Positions 54,078-61,669 of a stretch of DNA of 64,000 nt are shown in pieces. The position numbers were made by a program, and so were the translations under genes. The stretch spans positions 62,001-126,000 of the forward strand of contig NZ_BCMF01000002.1 of assembly GCF_002217925.1 (NCBI RefSeq), written 5' to 3'. The notes under the pieces were generated by a model. That model saw nothing but the letters and a program-made list of their open reading frames with translations. It was not told the origin of the DNA and made no database searches. Source of the DNA: Secundilactobacillus mixtipabuli (lineage in GTDB: Bacteria; Bacillota; Bacilli; Lactobacillales; Lactobacillaceae). Every line of letters starts with the position of its first letter. Position 1 is the stretch's first letter.

Positions 54078-56423
54078 CTATTTACATTTGCTTAAAGCAT
54101 CCTTAACGGCATTTTTAATGGCTCGGCTAGATGATGATGCACCTGAAACAGCATCAACATCAGCGGTGTTTTGGGCCACGATTCGTTGAGGTAACTGTGT
54201 CAATGCGTCGGTGGCAACATCGCCAGTTTCATGCTGCCGCACAATTTCCACATTATCGATCCGGTTATTTGCCATGGTTACCCGGACAACCACTTGTCCG
54301 CCAATTCCTTCATTACTTTGACCCAAATATTGGTTGGCTTTTAATTCGATACTTGCAAGATCGTCCTGTTCAGCAATATCATTACGACCATATTTCGGCA
54401 AGGCTGACTGTAATTCAACCGCGTGCGTTGTTTTAGTCTTAGCTGCATTTTCACCAGCAATTTTACCAAAGATCAAACATTCAGCTAAATTACCACCCGC
54501 CTGATACATGTTGGCGTTAATCCCACCAAGTTCACCAGCACTATACAAGTGCGGGATAGGCGTGCCATCCGCAGCCAAAATTTCAGTCTTGGCATTGCGT
54601 TGAGGGCCACCCTGCGTGTTCAACACATCGTGGTTCACTGCCACCGCGTGGTAAGGTCCTTGTTCGTTAAAGACCCGTAACGAATCCTTCTGACGGCCAA
54701 ATTGGAAATCTTCGCCAGCTGCCGCAAAATGATTAAATTGATGAACGGTCTGTTTCAAGATCTGTGGATCAGCGTCAATTTTAGCAGCAAGTTCTTCAAT
54801 CGTTGCAGCCGAGATCACTTGTTCAAACCAGTCTGTATAAGGACTTTGATCGTCATTTTTAAGAGCTTGCCATTGCTGCGCATCAAAGACTAAGTGAGGA
54901 TGCTCATTTGGCCGAACAACGTGCCATTGACCCTGTTCGTAAACGTGACCGTGGCGGTTTTGTTCGTCTTCCTTAGTGTAACGGCTACCGTCGTCACCCG
55001 CTAAGAAGATGGCACCCGTGAATAGTTTCGTATAAGTTGGGTTAATGTAGTAACCCCGTTCGCCTTCTGGCACGGAGAAGACCATCCCGTTGAGGATACC
55101 GAGTGATTCGTAGTTGCTCATATGCCATAACTTAGCACCAACTTCTTCACCCATTCGAACGCCATCACCTTGATTATACAAAGTCCCAAGCGGGGTCAAG
55201 TGTGTTGCACCCAAAAAGTTTTGAATCATGTCACGATTATTTTCGAATCCACCAACCGTTAAAACGACACCGTTGACAGCCCGAATATTCAGTAATTCAC
55301 CGTTCCGTTCAATTTGAGCACCCAAAATCACTTTTGATTCTGGATCTTGAATCAAATGTTTAGCGGGCGAACTCAGCCAAATATCAATCTGGTCCTGACG
55401 ATCGAGGACTTGCTGACGGAGAACTTTCCACAGCGAAGCATCAAAAATACCCTTATGAACAAGCGTGAAGTCAACCGTTTCATGACCATTAAATTCTGGA
55501 TATTCAGGCAACGTATAGTTGATCAAGTGTAAATCATTTTTCGCAGAAACGGGTTTAACGTTTAAATAATTTTCGAGGTATGCGGGTAACTCAGTCATCC
55601 CATGGACGTATGTCGCCAACATCTCTTCGTCGTAGTCTTTGGGTGCGTAAAGAGATTTATAATAGGCTAACAGTTGATCGTAGTCTTCACCGCTATTCAA
55701 AAGCTGAGCCGCATAACGGGTGTTGCCCCCTTCATGTCCCAAGGGTGCTGCATCAACCAGTAAGACTTTTGCGTCATTATCAGCAGCGAACCGCGCTGCC
55801 GTTGCCCCTGCACCGCCAAAACCAATGACCAGGTTATCGTACACCGCGTCCCATTTGATTGCATCCACCAAGTCACCACCACGGTGAGTGACGGTCTTAA
55901 CGTAATCGGTAAAAGCGGTCATACAAACCTTCAGCCATTCAACGCTCTTAGGATCCTTTAGACCGCCATCTTCATTAAAAGCATCCGGCGCGTTTGACAG
56001 CAGGAACTGATGGCCGGGCATAATAAAGGCATCCACTCCAGGTGCGTCTAACACTTGGCGAATGTTGATCTGGGCTAAATCGGTCCCCTGTTTCCCTAAA
56101 GAAACCCCCACGACCATCACCGGTTTTCCAGTGAACGGGTGCACGTTATAAGACAACCATTCAATGGCACTCTTCAAAGCGGCAGTCATCCCGTGATCAT
56201 ATTCTGGTGTCGAAATAATCACGCCATCAGCTTCTTGAATCACTTTAGCCAAGTCTGAGATCACTTGTGGGGTTTCCGTTTCTGATTCATTAAATAGCGG
56301 TAAATCTTTAATTTCTAAAACGTTAATTTCAATTTCTTCAGCGTAGTATCGTTTGATAAAGTTCAATAAAATTCGATTATAGGAAAATTCGGCATTGGTA
56401 CCGACAATGGCAGCTAGTTTCAT
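54078..56423 (-). CDS. Three-domain flavin reductase, HcrB (hydroxycinnamate reductase)-like
   Basis: A 781-residue enzyme. FMN_red domain at ~1-175 (AAIVGTNAEFSYNRILL); FAD_binding_2 domain at ~190-650, with the FAD loop VIGFGGAGATAARFAA near 199 and GGNTRYAAQLL. The C-terminal FMN_bind domain is at ~690-781, with EGIGGQVVVRVTMANNRI and DAVSGAS (757-763), the expected FMN attachment site by ApbE. FAD_binding_2 flavoproteins of this kind reduce fumarate, urocanate, acrylate or cinnamate double bonds. The Lactobacillus plantarum HcrB is of similar size and is flanked by a LysR gene, as here. The ATG at 56423 has AAGAAGG upstream. The cytoplasmic location follows from the missing signal peptide. 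Substrate inferred, not proven. Confidence 0.85.
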   Translation of the reverse strand: MKLAAIVGTNAEFSYNRILLNFIKRYYAEEIEINVLEIKDLPLFNESETETPQVISDLAKVIQEADGVIISTPEYDHGMTAALKSAIEWLSYNVHPFTGKPVMVVGVSLGKQGTDLAQINIRQVLDAPGVDAFIMPGHQFLLSNAPDAFNEDGGLKDPKSVEWLKVCMTAFTDYVKTVTHRGGDLVDAIKWDAVYDNLVIGFGGAGATAARFAADNDAKVLLVDAAPLGHEGGNTRYAAQLLNSGEDYDQLLAYYKSLYAPKDYDEEMLATYVHGMTELPAYLENYLNVKPVSAKNDLHLINYTLPEYPEFNGHETVDFTLVHKGIFDASLWKVLRQQVLDRQDQIDIWLSSPAKHLIQDPESKVILGAQIERNGELLNIRAVNGVVLTVGGFENNRDMIQNFLGATHLTPLGTLYNQGDGVRMGEEVGAKLWHMSNYESLGILNGMVFSVPEGERGYYINPTYTKLFTGAIFLAGDDGSRYTKEDEQNRHGHVYEQGQWHVVRPNEHPHLVFDAQQWQALKNDDQSPYTDWFEQVISAATIEELAAKIDADPQILKQTVHQFNHFAAAGEDFQFGRQKDSLRVFNEQGPYHAVAVNHDVLNTQGGPQRNAKTEILAADGTPIPHLYSAGELGGINANMYQAGGNLAECLIFGKIAGENAAKTKTTHAVELQSALPKYGRNDIAEQDDLASIELKANQYLGQSNEGIGGQVVVRVTMANNRIDNVEIVRQHETGDVATDALTQLPQRIVAQNTADVDAVSGASSSSRAIKNAVKDALSKCK

Positions 56424-56593
56424 TTCATAACCTTCTTTGTTATTAATTTCACGTACCATTATCAGTTGAAATTTAATCCTTGTAAAATGCTTTTTAAAAG
56501 ATAATAATATTACTATTTAGTTATCGATTAAGCGGATTTACCAGAACTTTATTCTTATATTGTACTTCTAATGACAGAAACGCAGGTGTGACA

Positions 56594-57505
56594 ATGAATA
56601 CCAACTTATTATTCTTTTTACAAACGATTCAAGAAACCGGCAGTATTTCCGAGACTGCACGCCGATTATACGTGACACAACCCTACGTCAGCCGGGTGAT
56701 TAAAGAAGCCGAAAAGGAATATGACGTCGGGCTATTGGACCGGCGGCACCATCCCATTACCCTCACAATTGCTGGACGGCAACTTTTGGAATACCTTCGC
56801 TCCGCCCAGCAACTTCAAAAAAATATGTACCGTGAGATGGCAAGTCTGGCTAACCACCAAACCGACTACCTCACGATTTGTACCAATTCCTCTTTTGGCC
56901 ACGATTGGTACGCAAAAATTTTACAGCACTATCTGACTAAACAACCCAACACTATCCTTAAAACGGTTGAACTTCCTTACCAAGAAGCCGAGAAGCAATT
57001 GCGTTCAGGCCTAGTCGATCTCGTCATCGACAAACCAATCAATGATAGCCGCTTTACCTATTTTCATATCACCGATTTTACCGTCCTCCTGATCATTCCG
57101 GCCACTTCGCCGATTTATGAGCCAGGAAGTGTTTGGCGAGATTATCAAAGCCTCGACTTAAAACAGCTGAATGGTCAACCTTTCATTAATGTGAATGAAG
57201 GCTCTTCCTTTCAGCAGATGGTCAACACGAAATTGCTCACTTTAAATATCTCAGTTAAGCAAGCCGTCCAAGTCACCAATTTACAAACCGCTACTTTTCT
57301 GGCCTATCAACAGTTCGGCATGTCATTTACACCCGACCTGGTTTTACGCACTTCTCACTTCACGCCGGCAGATAACGTCAACATCATCCGGATACCACGA
57401 GAAGTAATGTTCTTTGATTTCGGTTTAAACGTGCCGCAACGCTTGGTGAATAGTCCACTCACTCAAAGCTTAGTGGCCTCGATCAAAGAAACGATTGAAC
57501 CTTAA
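56594..57505 (+). CDS. LysR-family transcriptional regulator
   Basis: A 303-residue regulator with the N-terminal HTH LLFFLQTIQETGSISETARRLYVTQPYVSRVIKEAE, unremarkable apart from Y-V-S. The effector domain follows (residues ~90-300). It is divergent from the HcrB-like reductase with a ~170-bp shared region, the standard LysR arrangement, so it likely activates that gene in response to the reductase substrate. The ATG at 56594 has AGGTG upstream; a GTG two codons earlier is possible. Confidence 0.9.
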   Translation: MNTNLLFFLQTIQETGSISETARRLYVTQPYVSRVIKEAEKEYDVGLLDRRHHPITLTIAGRQLLEYLRSAQQLQKNMYREMASLANHQTDYLTICTNSSFGHDWYAKILQHYLTKQPNTILKTVELPYQEAEKQLRSGLVDLVIDKPINDSRFTYFHITDFTVLLIIPATSPIYEPGSVWRDYQSLDLKQLNGQPFINVNEGSSFQQMVNTKLLTLNISVKQAVQVTNLQTATFLAYQQFGMSFTPDLVLRTSHFTPADNVNIIRIPREVMFFDFGLNVPQRLVNSPLTQSLVASIKETIEP

Positions 57506-57517
57506 CCGATTACTTAT

Positions 57518-58199
57518 TCACCAAAATGCCTCTTTAGTGGGCTCTACCGTTTCTGACTCAAATGGTGATTTGTAGAGCCGGTCACCAGCACCATCCGTGA
57601 TCAGGGCATTGTTAGTTGTACTAGAGACCGTTACCGGTGGATTAATGAAGTATTGACTGGCTGGAATACTGTAAAGGTTGCGGACATTTTTCACGTCAAC
57701 AGGCTGGATGGTCACGTAGCGGGTCGTTTTATACATCACACTTTGTTTACTTGGGTTGTGTGCGAGTCCCATCGCATGACCTAGTTCATGTTCCGCTACG
57801 TTCACGCGCTGACTGGTGGTATAGCCATTCTTTTTCAGTAATGTATCAACCAGGTGCAGCTTCACACTGATAATCCTCTTCGTGTCATCATGATCAACGT
57901 AGGCGACCCCAACTAAATTTTGTTTAATCAGCGTCGCTTCGTTGCTTTGAGCCGGGATAATGGTAATTTGAGCTGGGCCAGAAACAATCTTAAACCTGAA
58001 AACCTTCTTTGAATTCCAATTATTAATTGCCTTCTTCCAAACTTCCGAATAATACGTCCCTACTTTAATCTGCACAGTTGCCTGATTAGTTTCGAACCGC
58101 CACGGATTTACGACAGGGTGTAGCCCCGAAGGCCACTCCGTTCAAACTCAGTACCGATAAAATGAAAACGGCACTAGCTACGAGTACTTTTCTGAGCAT
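57518..58199 (-). pseudogene. Secreted matrixin-type metalloprotease, split by a frameshift
   Basis: Two frames make one gene. The first (58086-58199) starts with ATG after AGAGAGAAAG and encodes a signal peptide, MLRKVLVASAVFILSVLSLN followed by GVAFGA. It then runs into a stop. The second (to 57518) encodes the catalytic domain with the zinc motif HELGHAMGLAH and the Met-turn SVMY of M10 matrixins. Reading from ...GVAFGATP into VVNPWRFETNQATV joins them if one base is removed from the CCC or GGGG run near 58105-58116. So the gene is disrupted by a single-base insertion, or the sequence has an error there; a phase-variable run is the other possibility. The fragment lies convergent with the LysR gene. 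Confidence 0.7.
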
Positions 58200-58329
58200 G
58201 ATCGTCACTTTCTCTCTTTGCTTGTCAAAAGCATTCAATGTATATAACTGAATATCTCTGGCAAACTTTATTTTACTTGATTCTGTCGGAATGTCCAAAA
58301 TTTTGCTTGCAAAATTCAAGTGTTTTTGT

Positions 58330-58358
58330 TTGCAGGTAAAATTAAAAGTTGCTAAAAT
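58330..58358 (+). promoter_or_regulatory. Promoter of the presumed structured RNA
   Basis: TTGCAG (58330-58335), a 17-bp spacer and TAAAAT (58353-58358), a near-ideal sigma-A promoter reading rightwards into a region with no open frame. Confidence 0.7.
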
Positions 58359-58364
58359 GCAGGC

Positions 58365-58618
58365 GTAATCAATTCAGTGGATTGATTACACGGAAACAGC
58401 TGTAGCCCGCTGCTTCTCTTATCATTCACTCGATCTGTGTTACTCCCCCCATGCAGTGACCTCTAACGTTAATACTGTTTCTAACACAGACCGTCTAGTT
58501 GACGTTTCCAAGCTACTGTCCCAGTTTGGAGCATTGACTGAATCCTGATCTTTCAGCATTCTCGCTGAGACGATATTTAAGCAGCCCGTCTCCCTATCCC
58601 TAAGACGAGCTGCTTTTT
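58365..58618 (+). ncRNA. Probable free-standing structured RNA (about 254 nt)
   Basis: The RNA starts with a hairpin GTAATCAAT / ATTGATTAC (58365-58389). TCTGTGTTA (58434-58442) pairs with TAACACAGA (58482-58490), and GAAT-x-CTGA pairs with TCAG-x-ATTC. It ends in a terminator (AAGCAGC-x-CGTCT / AGACG-x-GCTGCTT, then T5). CGTCT in the terminator can pair instead with an upstream GAGACG (58567-58572). There is no ribosome site with a plausible frame and no downstream gene on this strand, so it is more likely an RNA gene than a leader. I could not match it to tmRNA, RNase P, SRP RNA or any riboswitch I know; a divergent 6S RNA is an option. Confidence 0.55.
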
Positions 58619-58733
58619 AATTTGACATAATGCATGTGCCACAATTCGCTAGATGCCACAAAAACATGCTTATCCCAAGATAGGATAGGCATATTTTATT
58701 GTTACAAGAGGTTGATTGTATATCTGTACGTGC

Positions 58734-59084
58734 TTAACTCATCATTCGGGTTACAAAAGCACCGATCAATACTGCCAGAACACCAAGGATTGCCGTACCC
58801 AGATAATACAGGCAGCCGCTCAACCAGCGATGCTCCCGGAAAAGTACCAGCGTATCTGTCATGTAGGTGGAAAAAGTTGTGAAGCCACCGCAAAAACCCG
58901 TTAACAAGATCAGTGACCAGGTTGCTGGCAACATGGCAGTTGCGAGCACGCCGGCAATAAATGCCCCCACCGTATTAATGATCAATGTCGCCACAGGAAA
59001 AGTTTGTGCCCATTTTTTACCGGCCATCGTGATCATATAGCGTATTACAGCACCTATACCCGCGCCAATTCCAATCAAAATCAA
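58734..59084 (-). CDS. crcB: Fluoride channel subunit (CrcB/Fluc), second of pair
   Basis: A 116-residue, four-helix protein with GIGAGIGAVIRYMIT at the N-terminus and the Fluc signature GFCGGFTTFSTYMTD in the third helix. CrcB exports fluoride; paired copies form an antiparallel heterodimer. It starts with TTG (59084) coupled to the upstream crcB by a 4-bp overlap. Confidence 0.9.
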   Translation of the reverse strand: MILIGIGAGIGAVIRYMITMAGKKWAQTFPVATLIINTVGAFIAGVLATAMLPATWSLILLTGFCGGFTTFSTYMTDTLVLFREHRWLSGCLYYLGTAILGVLAVLIGAFVTRMMS

Positions 59085-59479
59085 CGTTTACGCCCCCAGC
59101 CTAGCGATGTGGCCACTAGATAGCCAGCTAAAGCCGCCAACAGTCCCAAGATGAGGTTCAAGGCGAAAATAGTCATTGCATAATCTGGCCTGCCTGGGAC
59201 GTTTTGAACTAAATTTAAGACCAACGTTGAAAAAGTTGTGAATGCACCAATAAAGCCCGTTCCTAAACCCACGATCAACCAATTAGGAACATCAAAGAAA
59301 ATCACTAACCCATATGTAATGAACGCCAGTAAAAAACTACCCGCTATGTTAACGGTGGTGGTCCCCAGCAGCGAAACTGAATCGTGGAGCAGCTGATCAA
59401 CCATAAATCGAGCGAAACCACCCAGAAAGCCACCAATAAAGACGGCTAATAAATCAACTAAATTCATTTTAAACTTCAT
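59081..59479 (-). CDS. crcB: Fluoride channel subunit (CrcB/Fluc), first of pair
   Basis: A 132-residue, four-helix protein with FIGGFLGGFARFMVDQLL at the N-terminus and GTGFIGAFTTFSTLVLN, the pore and TTFS region. Two crcB genes in tandem are the rule in Gram-positive bacteria with heterodimeric channels, and the reading order differs between the pair. ATG 59479 with GGGAGG upstream. No fluoride riboswitch was recognised in its ~60-nt leader. Confidence 0.92.
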   Translation of the reverse strand: MKFKMNLVDLLAVFIGGFLGGFARFMVDQLLHDSVSLLGTTTVNIAGSFLLAFITYGLVIFFDVPNWLIVGLGTGFIGAFTTFSTLVLNLVQNVPGRPDYAMTIFALNLILGLLAALAGYLVATSLGWGRKR

Positions 59480-59537
59480 AGCAGCCTCCCTCTTTTGTTA
59501 TTTCCATCATTGCGGTTGCTTAAAGCCAATGGTCAAG

Positions 59538-59566
59538 ATTATATCAAAGTGTGCTCATCTGTACAA
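59538..59566 (-). promoter_or_regulatory. crcB operon promoter
   Basis: TTGTAC (59561-59566), a 17-bp spacer and TATAAT (59538-59543) on the minus strand. Confidence 0.75.
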
Positions 59567-59599
59567 ACACCATTCATCAACTAACGGTAATTGATAAAT

Positions 59600-59644
59600 A
59601 AAATAGCCCCATAACACCGGTTGAAGGTGATATGGGGCTATTTT
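59600..59644 (-). terminator. Terminator downstream of the small secreted protein gene
   Basis: Stem AAAATAGCCCCATA / TATGGGGCTATTTT with an inner CACC / GGTG pairing; usable in both directions. Confidence 0.85.
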
Positions 59645-59675
59645 CAGGTCATTATATGATGTTTAAAAGAAAAAT

Positions 59676-60116
59676 TTATTTATAGTACCAATAACTATAC
59701 TTGTGACCAGCATACTTGTGCCCATTATTGATGGTTAAATAGGTCATGAGATGAATTTTATTGCCGATTTTATGGAATTTATAATAGAGCATTTCTTTTC
59801 CACCAGTATAAACTTTCTCGTGACCCTTTACATAGTAGTACTCGCTACCAGACTTATGATGATAGCTTTGATGATTAGTCCAAGTTGGATCGCCAAAACC
59901 GCCACTATCAGTAATAGAATCTTTACCAATGCTCAGTTGAAGTCTGTAATGGGTCCCAGCGGCTGCAATTGGCTTCGTTTTCCACGTCCCTCTTAACGCA
60001 GTCGGCGTCCCCTTATGCCAAGTTGTTGCATGGGCGGTCGTTTCCTGACTCACACTTAATCCCAGCACCGCAATGAAACCCGCCATTAAAAGTTTCCCAT
60101 AGCTAATTAATTTCAT
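59676..60116 (-). CDS. Small secreted protein, 146 aa, unknown
   Basis: The signal peptide (residues ~1-31, KLLMAGFIAVLGLSVSQETT with a cleavage site near AHA-TTW) is followed by a ~115-residue domain rich in Y, H, K and G. Tryptophan-rich strands WHKGTPTALRGTWKTKP at the start and YAGHKYSYWYYK at the end suggest a small all-beta secreted domain of the type common in lactobacilli. Not recognised beyond that. RBS GGGGGG. Its own terminator follows. Confidence 0.75.
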   Translation of the reverse strand: MKLISYGKLLMAGFIAVLGLSVSQETTAHATTWHKGTPTALRGTWKTKPIAAAGTHYRLQLSIGKDSITDSGGFGDPTWTNHQSYHHKSGSEYYYVKGHEKVYTGGKEMLYYKFHKIGNKIHLMTYLTINNGHKYAGHKYSYWYYK

Positions 60117-60194
60117 ACTGAATTCCCCCCAAAGAATTATTTACTGTTATTCTACCATAACTTTGTGATTAAATTCAGCTGGTTATTCGGCACC

Positions 60195-60818
60195 TCAGTT
60201 AGCAGCTTTGTGATAACTTATCATCATCAGGACCAGCAAACTAATAATGAAAAGGACCAAAACAATGACCGTCACGATTGGTGGGAAAAATAGACTTAAC
60301 AGTGTCAAAACGCCAAATAATACGAGACAATACCCCGTTGACCGTAAGTCACTTTGCGTATTCGCCTTTCCAAGATGAAAACCGCCTTTGTTCACACTTT
60401 CAGGTGGAACCGTTGGTAAATAGTTGCCGATAAAGATCAAAAGACCAGCCACCATAATCACCGTCCACAAACGAATATCAATTGTCTCACCTAAACCGTA
60501 CCGAATCGTAATCGTGTAAGCTACAATTGTAATCACTGGAAAAATCCAGGCAACAACCCGTTCCATTCGTGGCGCTGAGTGCCCTTTAGCGCTGGCATGA
60601 TAGGTTGCGCCAACTGTCACTAAATGTATCAGTAACATCAAAATAGGCAGTCCGAAAACCACCATCGACCGTACCATCCATCCGTTAGGCTGATTATCAA
60701 ATCCCCAGTGCGTGACCATTCGCACTGGTAACTGGTCATAAACACTCACACCATATAAGATTGGGGCTAAAATAACCAAACTTGTCACTAATAGTGAACG
60801 CCATTTATTTTTCATCAT
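60195..60818 (-). CDS. sdpI: SdpI-family immunity-type membrane protein
   Basis: A 207-residue protein with six hydrophobic segments. The N-terminal DUF1648 pattern SVYDQLPVRMVTHWGFDNQPNGW and the later SdpI segment DLRSTGYCLVLFGVLTLLS are diagnostic. In Bacillus SdpI protects against the SdpC toxin and sequesters the repressor SdpR when toxin is present. The ATG at 60818 has AAGGGGA 7 nt upstream; the gene overlaps sdpR by 14 bp. No sdpABC toxin genes lie in the window. Confidence 0.85.
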   Translation of the reverse strand: MMKNKWRSLLVTSLVILAPILYGVSVYDQLPVRMVTHWGFDNQPNGWMVRSMVVFGLPILMLLIHLVTVGATYHASAKGHSAPRMERVVAWIFPVITIVAYTITIRYGLGETIDIRLWTVIMVAGLLIFIGNYLPTVPPESVNKGGFHLGKANTQSDLRSTGYCLVLFGVLTLLSLFFPPIVTVIVLVLFIISLLVLMMISYHKAAN

Positions 60819-61092
60819 CGCCATTCCCCTTCCCTAAACTATAAATCCAAGTCAACACGTCTTCGAAAACACTAGCGTTCAAATCATAGTAAATATAATT
60901 TTTTTCTTTTCGTTCCGTAATTAACCCTGCCTGCTTAAGTAGCTTTAAATGGTAGGAAACCGTAGCCTGCTTCAAATCAAACCGGGCCGCAATCTCACCT
61001 GCGGCATACGATTTGACCTTTAGTAACTCCAGAATCTGCCGGCGAACGGGATCTGAAATTGCCTTTAACGTCTCACTCATCGCCATATGCAT
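60805..61092 (-). CDS. sdpR: ArsR-family repressor (SdpR-like)
   Basis: A 95-residue winged-helix repressor (SETLKAISDPVRRQILELLK; recognition helix DLKQATVSYHLKLLKQAGL) without metal-binding Cys residues, as in SdpR. It overlaps and precedes sdpI. Three in-frame ATGs occur at the start (61092, 61086, 61080) and none has a strong site; the family length fits 61080 best. Likely represses its own promoter through the two 24-bp boxes at 61102-61181. Confidence 0.85.
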   Translation of the reverse strand: MHMAMSETLKAISDPVRRQILELLKVKSYAAGEIAARFDLKQATVSYHLKLLKQAGLITERKEKNYIYYDLNASVFEDVLTWIYSLGKGNGDDEK

Positions 61093-61101
61093 CAGTCCAA
61101 T

Positions 61102-61181
61102 CTATTTCGATTAATTTCTAAATAGATATTATCATGTTGCAGTCGAAAAAGCCACAACTATTTCGAATTAATTCTAAATAG
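61102..61181 (-). promoter_or_regulatory. sdpRI promoter flanked by two matching operators
   Basis: Two 24-bp near-palindromes with ends CTATTT and AAATAG (61102-61125 and 61158-61181), centres 56 bp apart. The second reads CTATTTC-GAATTAATTC-TAAATAG. Between them lie a -35 TTGTGG (61152-61157) and a -10 GATAAT (61128-61133) on the minus strand, so bound repressor would block the promoter from both sides. Confidence 0.7.
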
Positions 61182-61242
61182 GTTCAAAATCTAGTCAAGT
61201 GTTTGCTTTAGCCATCACTAGTTAATCATCAAGATATAGCAC

Positions 61243-61291
61243 AAAAAAGTAAGTGGCTGCGACCCTAGGTTCAGAGTCACAGCCACTTACT
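61243..61291 (-). terminator. Terminator-like hairpin with no recognised gene before it
   Basis: A 12-bp stem AGTAAGTGGCTG / CAGCCACTTACT with an extended GAC / GTC inner pair; the minus strand continues as T6. It would end a minus-strand RNA starting somewhere in 61292-61600, where no open frame is credible. A half-site CTATTTCGAA also occurs near 61325-61334. The rest of 61182-61568 shows nothing else. Confidence 0.6.
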
Positions 61292-61568
61292 GCTTGATAA
61301 ATTACTATCAAGATTAATATACCACTATTTCGAAAAGGTACCAGTAATTTAAGTTAAAACAATCATGTACACTGATTATAAATATTAGAATGATTCTTAC
61401 TTAATCTTTAATGGCATCTAACTTATTCATCTATTATCACCTTCACTTTTTCTTTACTCATTTAGCTTAACTATACAAGTGTCAAGACTTGTAGCTTCTT
61501 TATTGAACAGTCAATCTTTATTTATTAGTTTTTACTTTATTAATCCATTAAAATGGGCATTTTAAGTC

Positions 61569-61596
61569 TTGTGAAAACAGATACTTGTGTTACTAT
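61569..61596 (+). promoter_or_regulatory. Promoter of the large surface protein
   Basis: TTGTGA (61569-61574), a 16-bp spacer and TACTAT (61591-61596), giving a leader of about 65 nt. Confidence 0.6.
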
Positions 61597-61669
61597 GTTC
61601 TTGGAGGAATAATCTAACCAGTCAACTTCTAGTTTGGTTTCGTTCAAAAAAGGAGAGGATGATTTTACG

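Noticed and set aside
58634-58904. Plus-strand frames opposite crcB
   Set aside because: Antisense shadows of crcB; the minus-strand frame carries the GGFTTFST signature.
59480-59540. Possible fluoride riboswitch in front of crcB
   Set aside because: The leader is about 60 nt long and lacks the GG-N-GATG start and the closing pseudoknot sequences of the known class; only the crcB genes suggest it.
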